From contig JBDTSP010000003.1 in assembly GCA_039931065.1 (NCBI GenBank), positions 62,001 to 126,000 of the forward strand: a DNA stretch of 64,000 nucleotides. Direction: 5' to 3'. The notes beneath the pieces were generated by a model, which did no database searches, had not been told where the DNA came from, and was given only the letters and a program-made list of their open reading frames with translations. This DNA is from CADEED01 sp039931065. GTDB lineage: Bacteria; Pseudomonadota; Gammaproteobacteria; Steroidobacterales; Steroidobacteraceae. Each line of letters begins with the position of its first letter. The first letter of the stretch is position 1. Shown one piece after another: positions 46,842 through 54,980 of this stretch. The position numbers and the translations under genes are program-made.

Positions 46842-49262
46842 ATGACTGCGCTTACACCCCGGCTGCGCACTGGTCTTCGCAATGGCTTCAGCACCCGCCT
46901 GCGCGCCACGTTCACGCGGCGCCGGGTGTTCGCGGCGCTCGGCGCCGCAACGCTGTGCGCGGGTATTGCCTTCTGGCGAATGTTGCCCGACCCGTTGTTC
47001 GCGGCGCCGCAGTCATACCTCGTCGAAGCGCGCGACGGGACACTGCTGAGCGCGCGTATCGCCAGCGACGGCCAGTGGCGTTTTCCGCCCGCGGCGACGG
47101 TACCCGGAAAATTCGAGCGCGCGCTGCTGCTGTTCGAGGACAAGCGCTTCGCGCGACACCCGGGGGTGGACGCGCTCGCGATGGCACGCGCGCTCCGCCT
47201 CAATGTCGGCGCCGGTCACGTGGTCAGCGGCGGCAGCACGCTGACGATGCAGGTGGCACGGCTGTCACGCGGCGTGTCGGGCCGCGGCGATGGTCGAACG
47301 TATGGGGCCAAGGCGCTCGAAGCCCTGCTCGCGCTGCGTATCGAAATGCGTTTCAGCAAGCCTCAGATCCTTGCGCTGTATTCCGCCAATGCGCCCTTCG
47401 GCGGCAACGTCGTGGGCCTCGAGGCGGCGGCCTGGCGTTACTTCGGCCGCGCACCCGCGGACCTCTCCTGGGCCGAAGCGGCGACGCTCGCCGTCCTGCC
47501 TAACAACCCTGCCCTCGTGAACGTCGGGCGCAGCCGCGCCCGCTTGCAGGACAAACGCGACCGCTTGCTGCGCCGTCTGCATGCGGCCGGCGCCTTCACG
47601 GCGCTCGACCTCGACCTGGCCTTGAGCGAGCCGTTGGTCGCCGCGCCGCGCGACTTGCCCGACCTCGCGCCGCACCTGCTCGATACGCTGCGCGTGCAGT
47701 ACCCGCAGCGACACCGGCTGCGCACCACGCTCGACGCACGCCTGCAGGCCAGCGCGACGCAGCAGGTGCGCGACCACTCGGCGACGCTCGCCCGGCAGAA
47801 CGTGTTCAACGCCGCCGCGTTGATCGTCGACAACGTTTCGTTCGAAGTGCTCGCGTACGTCGGCAACTCCGCGATCGTCGACCAGACCGCGCGCGGCCAC
47901 GCGGTCGATATCATCCGCCGGCCGCGCAGCACCGGCAGCATCCTCAAGCCGATGTTGTATGCGGCCATGCTCGAGGACGGCGATCTCACACCGCGGATGT
48001 TGTTGCCCGACGTCCCCACGCACTACGAAGGTTTTTCGCCGGAGAACTTCGACCGTCAATACCGTGGCGCGGTACCCGCCGACGAGGCGCTCGCGCATTC
48101 GTTGAACGTACCCGCGGTGCGCATGCTCAAGACATACGGCGTCGCGCGTTTCGCCGACCTGCTGCGTAGCGCCGGCATGAGCACGCTGACGCGACCGTCC
48201 GACGACTACGGTCTCACGCTCATCCTCGGGGGCGCCGAAGGCAACCTGTGGGATGTGTCGGCGATGTACGCGGGCCTCGCGGGCATCGCGCGCAGCGGCC
48301 TGGCAGACGCCGCGCCGCGCTTCCACGAACTACGCGTGCTCGCGGGCACACCGGACTCGCGACGCGCGCCGGTTCCCATCAGCCCCGGCGCCGCCTGGCT
48401 CACACTCGACACCTTGTTAGAGGTGCCGCGCCCCGCCGAAGAAGGTCATTGGCGCAATTTCGCGTCGAGTCGCAGCATCGCCTGGAAAACCGGCACCAGT
48501 TGGGGACTGCGCGACGGCTGGGCGGTGGGCACGACTTCGCGTTATACCGTGGGTGTGTGGGTGGGCAATGCCAGCGGCGAAGGACGCCCCGGGCTCACCG
48601 GCTCCACCATGGCGGCGCCGCTCATGTTCTCGCTGTTCAATGGACTGCCGGTCAGTCCATGGTTTGCGATGCCGACCTACGCGCTGCAACAGATCGAGGT
48701 GTGTACCAACGATGGATACCTGGCCATCGAAGGTTGTGAGGCGCAACGCATCTGGGTGCCGAAGGACAGCCACTTCGACCGGCCGAGTCCTCACAACCTG
48801 CGCGTCAATCTGGACGCCGCCGGTCTGCAACGCGTCGAAAGCGATTGTGAGTCACCCTCCGGTATGCGGCACGCGAACTGGTTCGTGTTGCCGCCGGCCG
48901 AGGAGTTCTACTACCGGCGCGCACATGCCGGATACCGCCCCTTGCCCGGACTGCGCGCGGGTTGTCAGGCGACGCGGTCGGGCGCCAAACCGACGCTGGC
49001 GCTGCTGTATCCCGACATGAACGCCCGCGTGCTCATTCCGCGCGAACTCGACGGCAGCCGCGGCCGCACGGTTTTCGAGGCGATTTCGCGCCGCCGGGAG
49101 GCCACGATCTACTGGCATCTGGATGATCGATACCTTGGCGAAACGCACACTTTTCACCAGCAGTCGTTGGACATCGACCCGGGCGAGCACATACTGACGC
49201 TGGTGGACGAGAAGGGGGAGCGGGTCGCACGGCGCTTCCGGGTACTCGCCACGCGCAACTAA
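46842..49262 (+). CDS. pbpC: Penicillin-binding protein 1C
   Basis: ATG 46842 gives 806 residues. A cytoplasmic tail and one transmembrane helix (about 28-46) precede the GT51 glycosyltransferase domain, with LLFEDKRFARHPGVD (catalytic Glu) and VSGGSTLTMQVARL. The transpeptidase domain has STGSILKP (Ser366, Lys369), SLN and WKTGTSWGLRD. The C-terminal PBP1C-specific domain (BiPBP_C) ends the chain. The gene is coupled to the alpha-2-macroglobulin gene (four-base gap). Confidence 0.94.
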   Translation: MTALTPRLRTGLRNGFSTRLRATFTRRRVFAALGAATLCAGIAFWRMLPDPLFAAPQSYLVEARDGTLLSARIASDGQWRFPPAATVPGKFERALLLFEDKRFARHPGVDALAMARALRLNVGAGHVVSGGSTLTMQVARLSRGVSGRGDGRTYGAKALEALLALRIEMRFSKPQILALYSANAPFGGNVVGLEAAAWRYFGRAPADLSWAEAATLAVLPNNPALVNVGRSRARLQDKRDRLLRRLHAAGAFTALDLDLALSEPLVAAPRDLPDLAPHLLDTLRVQYPQRHRLRTTLDARLQASATQQVRDHSATLARQNVFNAAALIVDNVSFEVLAYVGNSAIVDQTARGHAVDIIRRPRSTGSILKPMLYAAMLEDGDLTPRMLLPDVPTHYEGFSPENFDRQYRGAVPADEALAHSLNVPAVRMLKTYGVARFADLLRSAGMSTLTRPSDDYGLTLILGGAEGNLWDVSAMYAGLAGIARSGLADAAPRFHELRVLAGTPDSRRAPVPISPGAAWLTLDTLLEVPRPAEEGHWRNFASSRSIAWKTGTSWGLRDGWAVGTTSRYTVGVWVGNASGEGRPGLTGSTMAAPLMFSLFNGLPVSPWFAMPTYALQQIEVCTNDGYLAIEGCEAQRIWVPKDSHFDRPSPHNLRVNLDAAGLQRVESDCESPSGMRHANWFVLPPAEEFYYRRAHAGYRPLPGLRAGCQATRSGAKPTLALLYPDMNARVLIPRELDGSRGRTVFEAISRRREATIYWHLDDRYLGETHTFHQQSLDIDPGEHILTLVDEKGERVARRFRVLATRN

Positions 49263-49290
49263 CAAACCCTTCCCGGAGAACGAGGCTGTC

Positions 49291-50145
49291 GTGTTCGATG
49301 GATTCACGCTGACGACGATCGAGACCGACGAAGTCACCATCCGCCTGCGGCATGGCGGTTCGGGACCACCCCTCCTTCTCCTGCACGGTTTTCCCCAGAC
49401 CCACGCGATGTGGTCGAAGGTCGCGCCGCGCCTGGCCGAGCACTACACGGTTGTTTGTCCGGACCTGCGCGGCTACGGCGGCAGCAGCAAACCCGAATCC
49501 AGCGCCAACCACGAAACGTATTCCAAGCGCGCGATGGCGCGCGACCAGATCGAAGTGATGAAGAAACTCGGCTTCGAGAAATTCTTCGTCGCGGGTCACG
49601 ACCGCGGCGGCCGTTGCGCCTATCGGCTCGCGCTCGATTCACCTGGCTCGGTCAGCAAACTCGCGGTGCTCGACATCGTACCGACCGGCGACACCTTGCG
49701 GCGCGCCGACTGGCGTTTCGGCATGGGTTACTGGCACTGGTTCTTCCTCGCTCAGGCGCATCCGTTGCCAGAGCGGATGATCAGCGCGGATCCCATCTCA
49801 TTCCTGTTTCGCCACGGGCAGGCCTCATCGGATTTCGAGGCCTACGAAGATTTTCTGCAGAACGCGCGCGACCCCGCGGCTATTCATGCCATGTGCGAGG
49901 ACTACCGCGCGGCGGTCAGCGTGGATTTCCAGCAGGACCAGGCCGATCGCGGCATTCGCAAAATCGAATGCCCGACTCTGGTGTTGTGGGGAGCCAAGGG
50001 CGTGATTCCGAAGTGGTACGACCCGATAGGAACCTGGAAAGACTGGGCGAGCGACGTGCGTGGAGAAGAACTCGAGAGCGGACACATGCTCGCCGAGGAA
50101 GCACCAGACGCCACTTACGAAGCGTTGCGGCGCTTCTTCAGCTGA
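49291..50145 (+). CDS. Fluoroacetate dehalogenase-like alpha/beta hydrolase
   Basis: The start is GTG 49291 after a GGAG site. The 284-residue protein has the nucleophile motif GHDRGGRCAYR (an Asp nucleophile rather than Ser), the oxyanion HGFPQTHAMW and the catalytic His in ESGHMLAEEAPDAT. The paired Arg residues after the nucleophile and the HW of YWHWFFLAQAHPLPE match the substrate and halide contacts of characterised fluoroacetate dehalogenases. Haloacid dehalogenation is therefore likely, but epoxide hydrolase relatives share much of this pattern. It is 28 bases after pbpC with no obvious functional link. Confidence 0.8.
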   Translation: MFDGFTLTTIETDEVTIRLRHGGSGPPLLLLHGFPQTHAMWSKVAPRLAEHYTVVCPDLRGYGGSSKPESSANHETYSKRAMARDQIEVMKKLGFEKFFVAGHDRGGRCAYRLALDSPGSVSKLAVLDIVPTGDTLRRADWRFGMGYWHWFFLAQAHPLPERMISADPISFLFRHGQASSDFEAYEDFLQNARDPAAIHAMCEDYRAAVSVDFQQDQADRGIRKIECPTLVLWGAKGVIPKWYDPIGTWKDWASDVRGEELESGHMLAEEAPDATYEALRRFFS

Positions 50146-50187
50146 ACCGCGGCCAGAGTATCTGGTCCGCATTTAACACTCGCGTGT

Positions 50188-50220
50188 AAAAAATACAGGC
50201 GGTGATCGTTCACCGCCTGT
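50188..50220 (-). terminator. Rho-independent terminator for the small minus-strand gene
   Basis: An 11-bp perfect stem (ACAGGCGGTGA / TCACCGCCTGT) with a four-base loop lies at 50195-50220. Read on the minus strand it is followed by ATTTTTTA, the classical layout. It stands nine bases after the stop codon of the gene at 50229. It may also slow plus-strand reading from the hydrolase gene. Confidence 0.85.
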
Positions 50221-50228
50221 TGTCAGCG

Positions 50229-50492
50229 CTACTTTTGCGAGTCTTTGTCAGTGGTGGAAGGTTCGACGCGCGGCGCCGAACGCGCCTGCAGCGCCGGGTC
50301 TTCACCTTTCGCGCGCTTTTTTCCAGCGGCTTCCGCCGCCTTCATGGACTCGGCTTCCTCGCGGGTTTCCGGCGCCGCCCGCAGCGCGGCCTTCTCGATG
50401 TCGTTGTTCTCGACGTAGCTCTCACTGCGCTTGCGGAAGCGCCGTGCGGCTTCGTAATCACCTTCGCCCTGAACTTTGTCTTCGTTGGCCAT
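50229..50492 (-). CDS. Small hydrophilic conserved protein
   Basis: The 87-residue protein is highly charged and probably disordered or helical. It starts with MANEDKVQGEGDYEAARRF, a pattern I associate with small conserved proteobacterial proteins of unknown function, often in stress contexts. It has its own terminator. The 169-base gap upstream (50493-50661) holds only weak hairpins near 50590. Function unknown. Confidence 0.7.
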   Translation of the reverse strand: MANEDKVQGEGDYEAARRFRKRSESYVENNDIEKAALRAAPETREEAESMKAAEAAGKKRAKGEDPALQARSAPRVEPSTTDKDSQK

Positions 50493-50661
50493 GCTTCACC
50501 TCGTGTGCTACGTGCACGGATTAGAGCGTGAATTCCGCAGGAAATTCGCAGGCTGCGGCGCATTCCTACGACACAATCAGTGAGTGGGAAGCTTCGGTGG
50601 AACCTCCGCTTGGGCACACTGGTCCCATCGAATCAAGGATTGATTCCCGGAGTTTTCCGAC

Positions 50662-50853
50662 ATGGGCCGATCAATGACTGCATCAGCCGGACGCCTGGCG
50701 TTCGGCGAGCTTGCCGCCTCGGGCGCTACTGCGGCGCATCTCGAGCAATACAAGCTCGATCGTCTGCTCGAACTGCGCGCCGTCATCGACTCGCTGCGCA
50801 GCGAGCGCGGCGATGAATTGCTGGACGACGTGCGCGCCAGCCTGGATCATTAA
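50662..50853 (+). CDS. Small hypothetical protein
   Basis: A GGAG ribosome site at 50648-50651 precedes ATG 50662 by about ten bases. The 63-residue product is mostly helical (HLEQYKLDRLLELRAVIDSL) with acidic ends. ATG 50674 is an alternative start. No family is recognised. The next gene, a receiver protein, is 114 bases downstream. Confidence 0.5.
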   Translation: MGRSMTASAGRLAFGELAASGATAAHLEQYKLDRLLELRAVIDSLRSERGDELLDDVRASLDH

Positions 50854-50967
50854 CTTCCCTGAAATATCGTGGCGCGGGCATGCGCGCTCAAGAACTCATT
50901 GAATGCTGCGTCGTAGGCGCGCGACAATACGCGCCCCTTGCGTATCCGCAGGTAGGCTTTGAGCCAC

Positions 50968-51342
50968 ATGTCCGCGCATCCGCTCCGTGTATTGATCGCC
51001 GAAGACAACGATGACCTGCGGGATCTGCTGGTCACCCTGGTGTCCGCCGAACCCGATATGAAATGCGTCGGCACGGCGTCCGATGTCGACGCCGTCATCG
51101 CCAGCACCGCGCAACACATTGCGGACGTACTGGTGCTCGACCTCGAACTGCAGGGCCGCTCGAGCATCGATGTATTGAAAGCCGTGCGCACCGCCGGTCA
51201 CAGGATCTCGATCATCGTGTTTTCAGGGCACGCGCATCCCGAGATGATCCGCCATACGCTGGCGGCGGGAGCCGATGCGTATGTTCCCAAGAGCGGGGAT
51301 TTCGAGCTGCTGCTGGATGCGATCCGCGACAAGCGCATCTGA
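50968..51342 (+). CDS. Single-domain response regulator (receiver only)
   Basis: The 124-residue protein is a bare receiver: acidic pair at Glu12 and Asp13, phospho-Asp58 in VLVLDLELQG, Ser/Thr in IIVFSGHAH and Lys in YVPKSGDFE. It has no output domain, so it would act by binding a partner or as a phosphate sink. No kinase gene is adjacent; the nearest is at 54216-54947. A long palindrome starts 17 bases after its stop. Confidence 0.85.
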   Translation: MSAHPLRVLIAEDNDDLRDLLVTLVSAEPDMKCVGTASDVDAVIASTAQHIADVLVLDLELQGRSSIDVLKAVRTAGHRISIIVFSGHAHPEMIRHTLAAGADAYVPKSGDFELLLDAIRDKRI

Positions 51343-51358
51343 CAATGCGGAATAACGA

Positions 51359-51411
51359 AAGAGGGGACATGCCTATTTATTGGCGGCCAATAAATAGGCA
51401 TGTCCCCTCTT
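51359..51411. repeat. Long palindrome, 25-bp perfect arms (copy 1)
   Basis: Each 25-base arm begins AAGAGGGGACATGCC, and the two arms are separated by CGG. It stands between the convergent receiver and outer-membrane protein genes. A second copy lies at 58234-58288 with the same outer arms and compensatory inner changes. It may act as a bidirectional transcript end or be a RAYT-mobilised REP relative. Confidence 0.9.
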
Positions 51412-51429
51412 CCTTCCATCACCTGCTAA

Positions 51430-52020
51430 CTAAAAGCGCCAGGCTGCCGTGAGCCACAACGAATCGGCGTCATCCAGACCCTGCAGGTCGAAGCGCTCGT
51501 ACTCGAAACGGAGGTTGAGTTTCTCGCCGATGTTGGCGCCGATGCCGGCTCCGTAAACGAGATCCTCGGACTCTTCGTCGAATTGGACGCGGCCGTTGAG
51601 ACCGTCATCCCGGCCGATGTTCGCGTCGTAGAAGTAATACCCGAGACGCCCGTAAACCTCGAAGTACGGACCCAACGGGATGGTGCCGACCACGTACGGC
51701 GCGAAGCCGTCAACCGACGCATCCACGTTGAATCCCGGCACCACGGCGCCGGAGGGCTCACCCAGGTTGATGTAATCGAGCTCGAACGCCAGGAAGCGAT
51801 TCATGCGATAGCCAGCGAAGAATTTGTACGCGGTGTCATCGTCGTCCCAGGCGTCCACCGCATCATCCACGTCATCGACGTCGTCGATGCCCGCGTTGAA
51901 CTGACCGACGCCGCCGCCGACGTAGAAGCCGGATACCTCATCCTGCACCTGCGCATTGGCCGCCGGCACCGCCGCGAGAGACATCAATGCAGCGATCGCC
52001 GCAGTTAGTTTCAGATTCAT
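51430..52020 (-). CDS. Outer-membrane beta-barrel protein
   Basis: The 196-residue protein has a signal peptide (cleavage near ANA-QVQ, residue 23), then alternating amphipathic strands typical of an eight-stranded OmpA/OmpW-like barrel. It ends in LWLTAAWRF with the C-terminal aromatic needed for BAM assembly. A very acidic insert (DDVDDVDDAVDAWDDDD, near 45-65) occupies the first surface loop and could bind cations. Function unknown. Confidence 0.85.
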   Translation of the reverse strand: MNLKLTAAIAALMSLAAVPAANAQVQDEVSGFYVGGGVGQFNAGIDDVDDVDDAVDAWDDDDTAYKFFAGYRMNRFLAFELDYINLGEPSGAVVPGFNVDASVDGFAPYVVGTIPLGPYFEVYGRLGYYFYDANIGRDDGLNGRVQFDEESEDLVYGAGIGANIGEKLNLRFEYERFDLQGLDDADSLWLTAAWRF

Positions 52021-52304
52021 TGGTTACTTCCTTGGGTAGTCGAACTGCGGCGGAGATTACGCGGCGTCCCGCGGCGCAGCACTCAGTGGCGGCGACGCAT
52101 CGATGTCGGTTCCTTCCGTCGGCGCAGCGCGTCAGCCAGTTCTGTCGGTGAGCCGGAAATCCGTGGTTTCAAACCAACGGCAATCGTGTCGTCGGCGCAT
52201 CGCGACGACGGAACATTCTTACTCGAGGCCCTCGCGGCCATAGTCTGTGAGAATTGCCCGCGCGGCCCCATGCTAGAGACCTAGCTAACAAAGGAGTTGA
52301 CACA

Positions 52305-52955
52305 GTGTTAGTCGACGTGACCCGCCAGAAATACCCGTTCAGCCTTCCCGACCTGCCGTACGCGTACGACGCGCTCGAGCCGCATCTCGATCAGAAGACG
52401 CTGCAACTGCATCATCGCGAACATCACGCGACCTACGTGAAGAAGCTCAACGAAGCGCTGGCGAAGGACGACGCCCTTCAGCAGCTGACTCTGGAGCAGC
52501 TCTTGCGCGACGCGGACAAACTACCGGCCGCCGTCCGCACCGCCGTGATCAACAATGGCGGCGGCCACGTGTTGCACGACCTGTTCTGGAATTCGCTCTC
52601 GCCTGCGCCCGCCAAGGCTCCGCAGGGCGCGCTCGCGGAAGCCTTGAAGGAATCGTTCGGATCGTTCGAGGAGTTTCGCAAGCAATTCAGTGAAGCTGCG
52701 ACGAAACATTTCGCGAGCGGCTGGGTTGCGCTCACCGTCGAACATGCTTCCAGGATCCTCACCATCGAGGATCTGAAGGATCACACCGTGCCGCGCTCCG
52801 GCGAAAAAACGGCGCTGTTCATCCTCGACGTGTGGGAGCACGCGTATTACCTGAAATTTCAGAACCGGCGCCCGGAATTCATCGAAGCGTTCTGGAAAGT
52901 CGCCAATTGGACGCACGCAGCGGAGCTTTTTGGCCGGACGAACGGCGCGGGATGA
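52305..52955 (+). CDS. Iron/manganese superoxide dismutase
   Basis: The start is GTG 52305, eight bases after AAGGAG (52291-52296); this gives 216 residues. It has PYAYDALEPHLDQKTLQLHH (ligand His36), NNGGGHVLHDLFW (ligand His91) and DVWEHAYYLKFQNRRPEFIE with the Asp and His ligands. It dismutates superoxide in the cytoplasm. The residue that usually separates Fe and Mn types seems to be His (KDHTVP), as in some cambialistic enzymes, so I give no sodA or sodB name. The 284 bases upstream hold one weak minus-strand frame and no clear promoter. Confidence 0.92.
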   Translation: MLVDVTRQKYPFSLPDLPYAYDALEPHLDQKTLQLHHREHHATYVKKLNEALAKDDALQQLTLEQLLRDADKLPAAVRTAVINNGGGHVLHDLFWNSLSPAPAKAPQGALAEALKESFGSFEEFRKQFSEAATKHFASGWVALTVEHASRILTIEDLKDHTVPRSGEKTALFILDVWEHAYYLKFQNRRPEFIEAFWKVANWTHAAELFGRTNGAG

Positions 52956-52984
52956 GCAGCCGTCATTGCGTGCCACCGCAAACC

Positions 52985-53057
52985 TGTAGGAAACTTCTGA
53001 CGCGCGTAGCTGAAGTCTGCCGGACAGGCGACTCATCTCACAAATGTAGACTTCAGC
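52985..53057 (+). promoter_or_regulatory. GacA-box-like site and 10-bp inverted repeat ahead of the NarL-type regulator gene
   Basis: TGTAGG-AAACTT-CTGACG (52985-53002) resembles the TGTAAG-N6-CTTACA box of GacA in its left half and in four of six right-half bases. Downstream, GCTGAAGTCT (53009-53018) and AGACTTCAGC (53048-53057) form a perfect 10-bp inverted repeat ending just before the first possible ATG (53059). It could be an operator or an mRNA hairpin for autoregulation. Confidence 0.35.
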
Positions 53058-53100
53058 AATGCACGAGATAAACCAACAAGTTGTGGAGCAGCCCCGGGCC

Positions 53101-53739
53101 ATGAATCGAACCAGAGTCATGATTGTGGATGACCACCAGGTCGTCCGCGCCGGCCTACGAACCCTGATCAATGCCCAACCCGACCTCGCGGTCGTCGCTG
53201 AAGCAACTTCAGGTCGCGATGCGATGGATCAGCTGAGGCAGCACACGATCGACGTGTTGCTCCTCGATCTGTCGCTGCCGGACGTGTCCGGTCTCGACGT
53301 GCTCAAACACGCCAAGGCGCATTACGAATCGGTGGGCGTGCTCATCCTGAGTGCCTTCCCCGAGGCGCAATACGGCCTGAACGTGCTGCGCGGCGGTGCC
53401 AGCGGCTTCGTCGGTAAGGGCACGGAGGAATCCGAGCTGTTCCGCGCGATCCGCACGGTGGCCCGCGGTGGCCGCTACGTCGGCCCTGACCTCGCGGACC
53501 TGCTGGTCGCCGGCGTTCGTGGCGACCCGAATGCCCCGCTGCACAGCATCCTGTCGGAACGCGAGTTCCAGATCTTCTGCAAACTCGCGCAAGGCGAGTC
53601 GGTTTCGGAAATTGCCAATCGTCTGTTCCTGAGCGTGAAGACGGTGAGCACCTACCGCAGCCGTATCCTCGAGAAGATGTCAATGAAGAGTAATGCTGAC
53701 ATCACGACCTATGCGTTGCGGAATAACCTCGTTCAATAG
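53101..53739 (+). CDS. NarL/GacA-type response regulator
   Basis: ATG 53101 gives 212 residues; ATG 53059 would add 14. The receiver domain has Asp10, Asp11 and phospho-Asp56 (LLLDLSLPD). The LuxR-type helix-turn-helix reads ILSEREFQIFCKLAQGESVS, followed by the recognition region LSVKTVSTYRSRILEKMSMK. That region is close to GacA/UvrY (KTVNTYRYRIFEKL). It is followed after 16 bases by a second receiver gene and then a convergent histidine kinase. A GacA-like DNA site is present in the same region. Target genes are inferred, not shown. Confidence 0.88.
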   Translation: MNRTRVMIVDDHQVVRAGLRTLINAQPDLAVVAEATSGRDAMDQLRQHTIDVLLLDLSLPDVSGLDVLKHAKAHYESVGVLILSAFPEAQYGLNVLRGGASGFVGKGTEESELFRAIRTVARGGRYVGPDLADLLVAGVRGDPNAPLHSILSEREFQIFCKLAQGESVSEIANRLFLSVKTVSTYRSRILEKMSMKSNADITTYALRNNLVQ

Positions 53740-53755
53740 TTAGGGCCGCAGGGCC

Positions 53756-54250
53756 ATGGATGGGGCAATGGAGCATCAGCACTCTACGTCAGCAGATTCT
53801 CCCGCGGTACGCGGACCCGTGACGGCAAATTCTCCGCGCAAAAATGGCGCGCCTGGAAAGCCGCTGCGAATCCTCCTGGTGGAGGATTCGCCACTGCTTC
53901 GCGGGCGTCTCGAGAACATGCTCTCTCAGCACGCTGCGTTCAAAGTGACGGGACTGGCCGCGGCTGAAGCCGAGGCGGTCGAAAAACTCGATTCAGTCCC
54001 CTACGACGCCATCGTGGTCGACGTGGAGCTACGCCCTGGCAGCGGCATCGGCGTCATCCGCCAGGCCCGCGCCCGCAACAAGGCGAGCGGCGATGGCGGT
54101 CACGTGTGGATCATTGTCCTCACCAACTACGACCTGCCCACGGTACGTGAACGCTGCATGCAGGCCGGGGCCGATCACTTCCTCGACAAGATGCGCGAGA
54201 TCGACCAGCTGATCCCTATTTTGCTGGGGATCGCGGGACGTAAGCCGTAA
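53756..54250 (+). CDS. Receiver-domain protein with disordered N-terminal tail
   Basis: The 164-residue protein has about 35 polar residues, then a receiver domain: LLVEDSPLLRGRLENML, phospho-Asp in AIVVDVELRPGSG, Thr in IIVLTNYD and Lys in FLDKMREID. There is no output domain. ATG 53768 is an alternative start. The last 35 bases overlap the convergent histidine kinase gene. It may modulate phosphate flow between the kinase and the NarL-type regulator. Confidence 0.82.
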   Translation: MDGAMEHQHSTSADSPAVRGPVTANSPRKNGAPGKPLRILLVEDSPLLRGRLENMLSQHAAFKVTGLAAAEAEAVEKLDSVPYDAIVVDVELRPGSGIGVIRQARARNKASGDGGHVWIIVLTNYDLPTVRERCMQAGADHFLDKMREIDQLIPILLGIAGRKP

Positions 54251-54947
54251 TCCGGTTGCCCTGCCCTGGCGACGCGGTAACTTCAAGTTTTCCGCCGGCG
54301 CCCAACATGCGGTGACGCATGCTGGTCAGCGCCCGTTGCTGGCTCGCATCCATTGCTGCACTGTCGTCGCCGATGGTGAGTAGATAGCCGTCAACTTCCG
54401 GCTCGATCACCAGTTCCACATGTTTCGCACCGCCGCGTTTCAGCAGGTTAGCCAGTGCCTCCTGTGCAACGCGGAACAAGGTGAGCTGTGCGGTGGATTC
54501 GAGATCCGGAAGATCTTCCGGAAGTGTGACGATGCATTCGACCGCGGCCGAACGGCAGCGCTCTTCAAAGTGGCTTCGCAACGCTACCGACAGCCCAAAA
54601 TGATCGAGCAATGACGGGCGCAAATCCTCGACAACGCGCCGCTTGAGGGTCATCGCCTGGTTCAGCATCTGCACGACCGAGCGCATCTTTTCCTGGCCAG
54701 GCGCATCGAGTTTCTCGCCGATGTGCGACTGCAGCCATGACATGTCCATTTTCGCGGCCGTTATGAGCCCCCCCAGCTCGTCATGTAACTCCTTGGCGAG
54801 CTCCGAACGTTCGGCTTCCATCAGGCGCAGCAATTCGGTCGACAACAACGACAGCTCCTCGGTACGCGCAGCAACGCGTGCCTCGAGTTCCGGGTTGGGT
54901 TGTGTGTCGGCCGGGCCTGTGCCCGACTGATTGCTGGCCGTCGTCAT
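54216..54947 (-). CDS. Soluble HisKA_3-type histidine kinase
   Basis: The 243-residue protein lacks transmembrane segments and a sensor domain. After a short coiled coil it has the HisKA_3 phospho-acceptor block ERSELAKELHDELGG (His55) and a HATPase domain with FRVAQEALANLLKRGG (N box). The G1 box is unusual: IGDDSAAMD replaces the usual DxGxG, and the following loop lacks the Gly-rich lid. ATP binding could be weak or the enzyme may act mainly as a phosphatase. NarL-type regulators are the usual partners of HisKA_3 kinases, which fits the neighbouring gene. Confidence 0.85.
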   Translation of the reverse strand: MTTASNQSGTGPADTQPNPELEARVAARTEELSLLSTELLRLMEAERSELAKELHDELGGLITAAKMDMSWLQSHIGEKLDAPGQEKMRSVVQMLNQAMTLKRRVVEDLRPSLLDHFGLSVALRSHFEERCRSAAVECIVTLPEDLPDLESTAQLTLFRVAQEALANLLKRGGAKHVELVIEPEVDGYLLTIGDDSAAMDASQQRALTSMRHRMLGAGGKLEVTASPGQGNRITAYVPRSPAK

Positions 54948-54980
54948 GGTCGCCTCGCGAACCCCTCAATTCGAGGGCGA

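Noticed and set aside
52083..52271. 62-codon minus-strand frame upstream of superoxide dismutase
   Set aside because: No ribosome site, no domain, and it lies where the promoter is expected.
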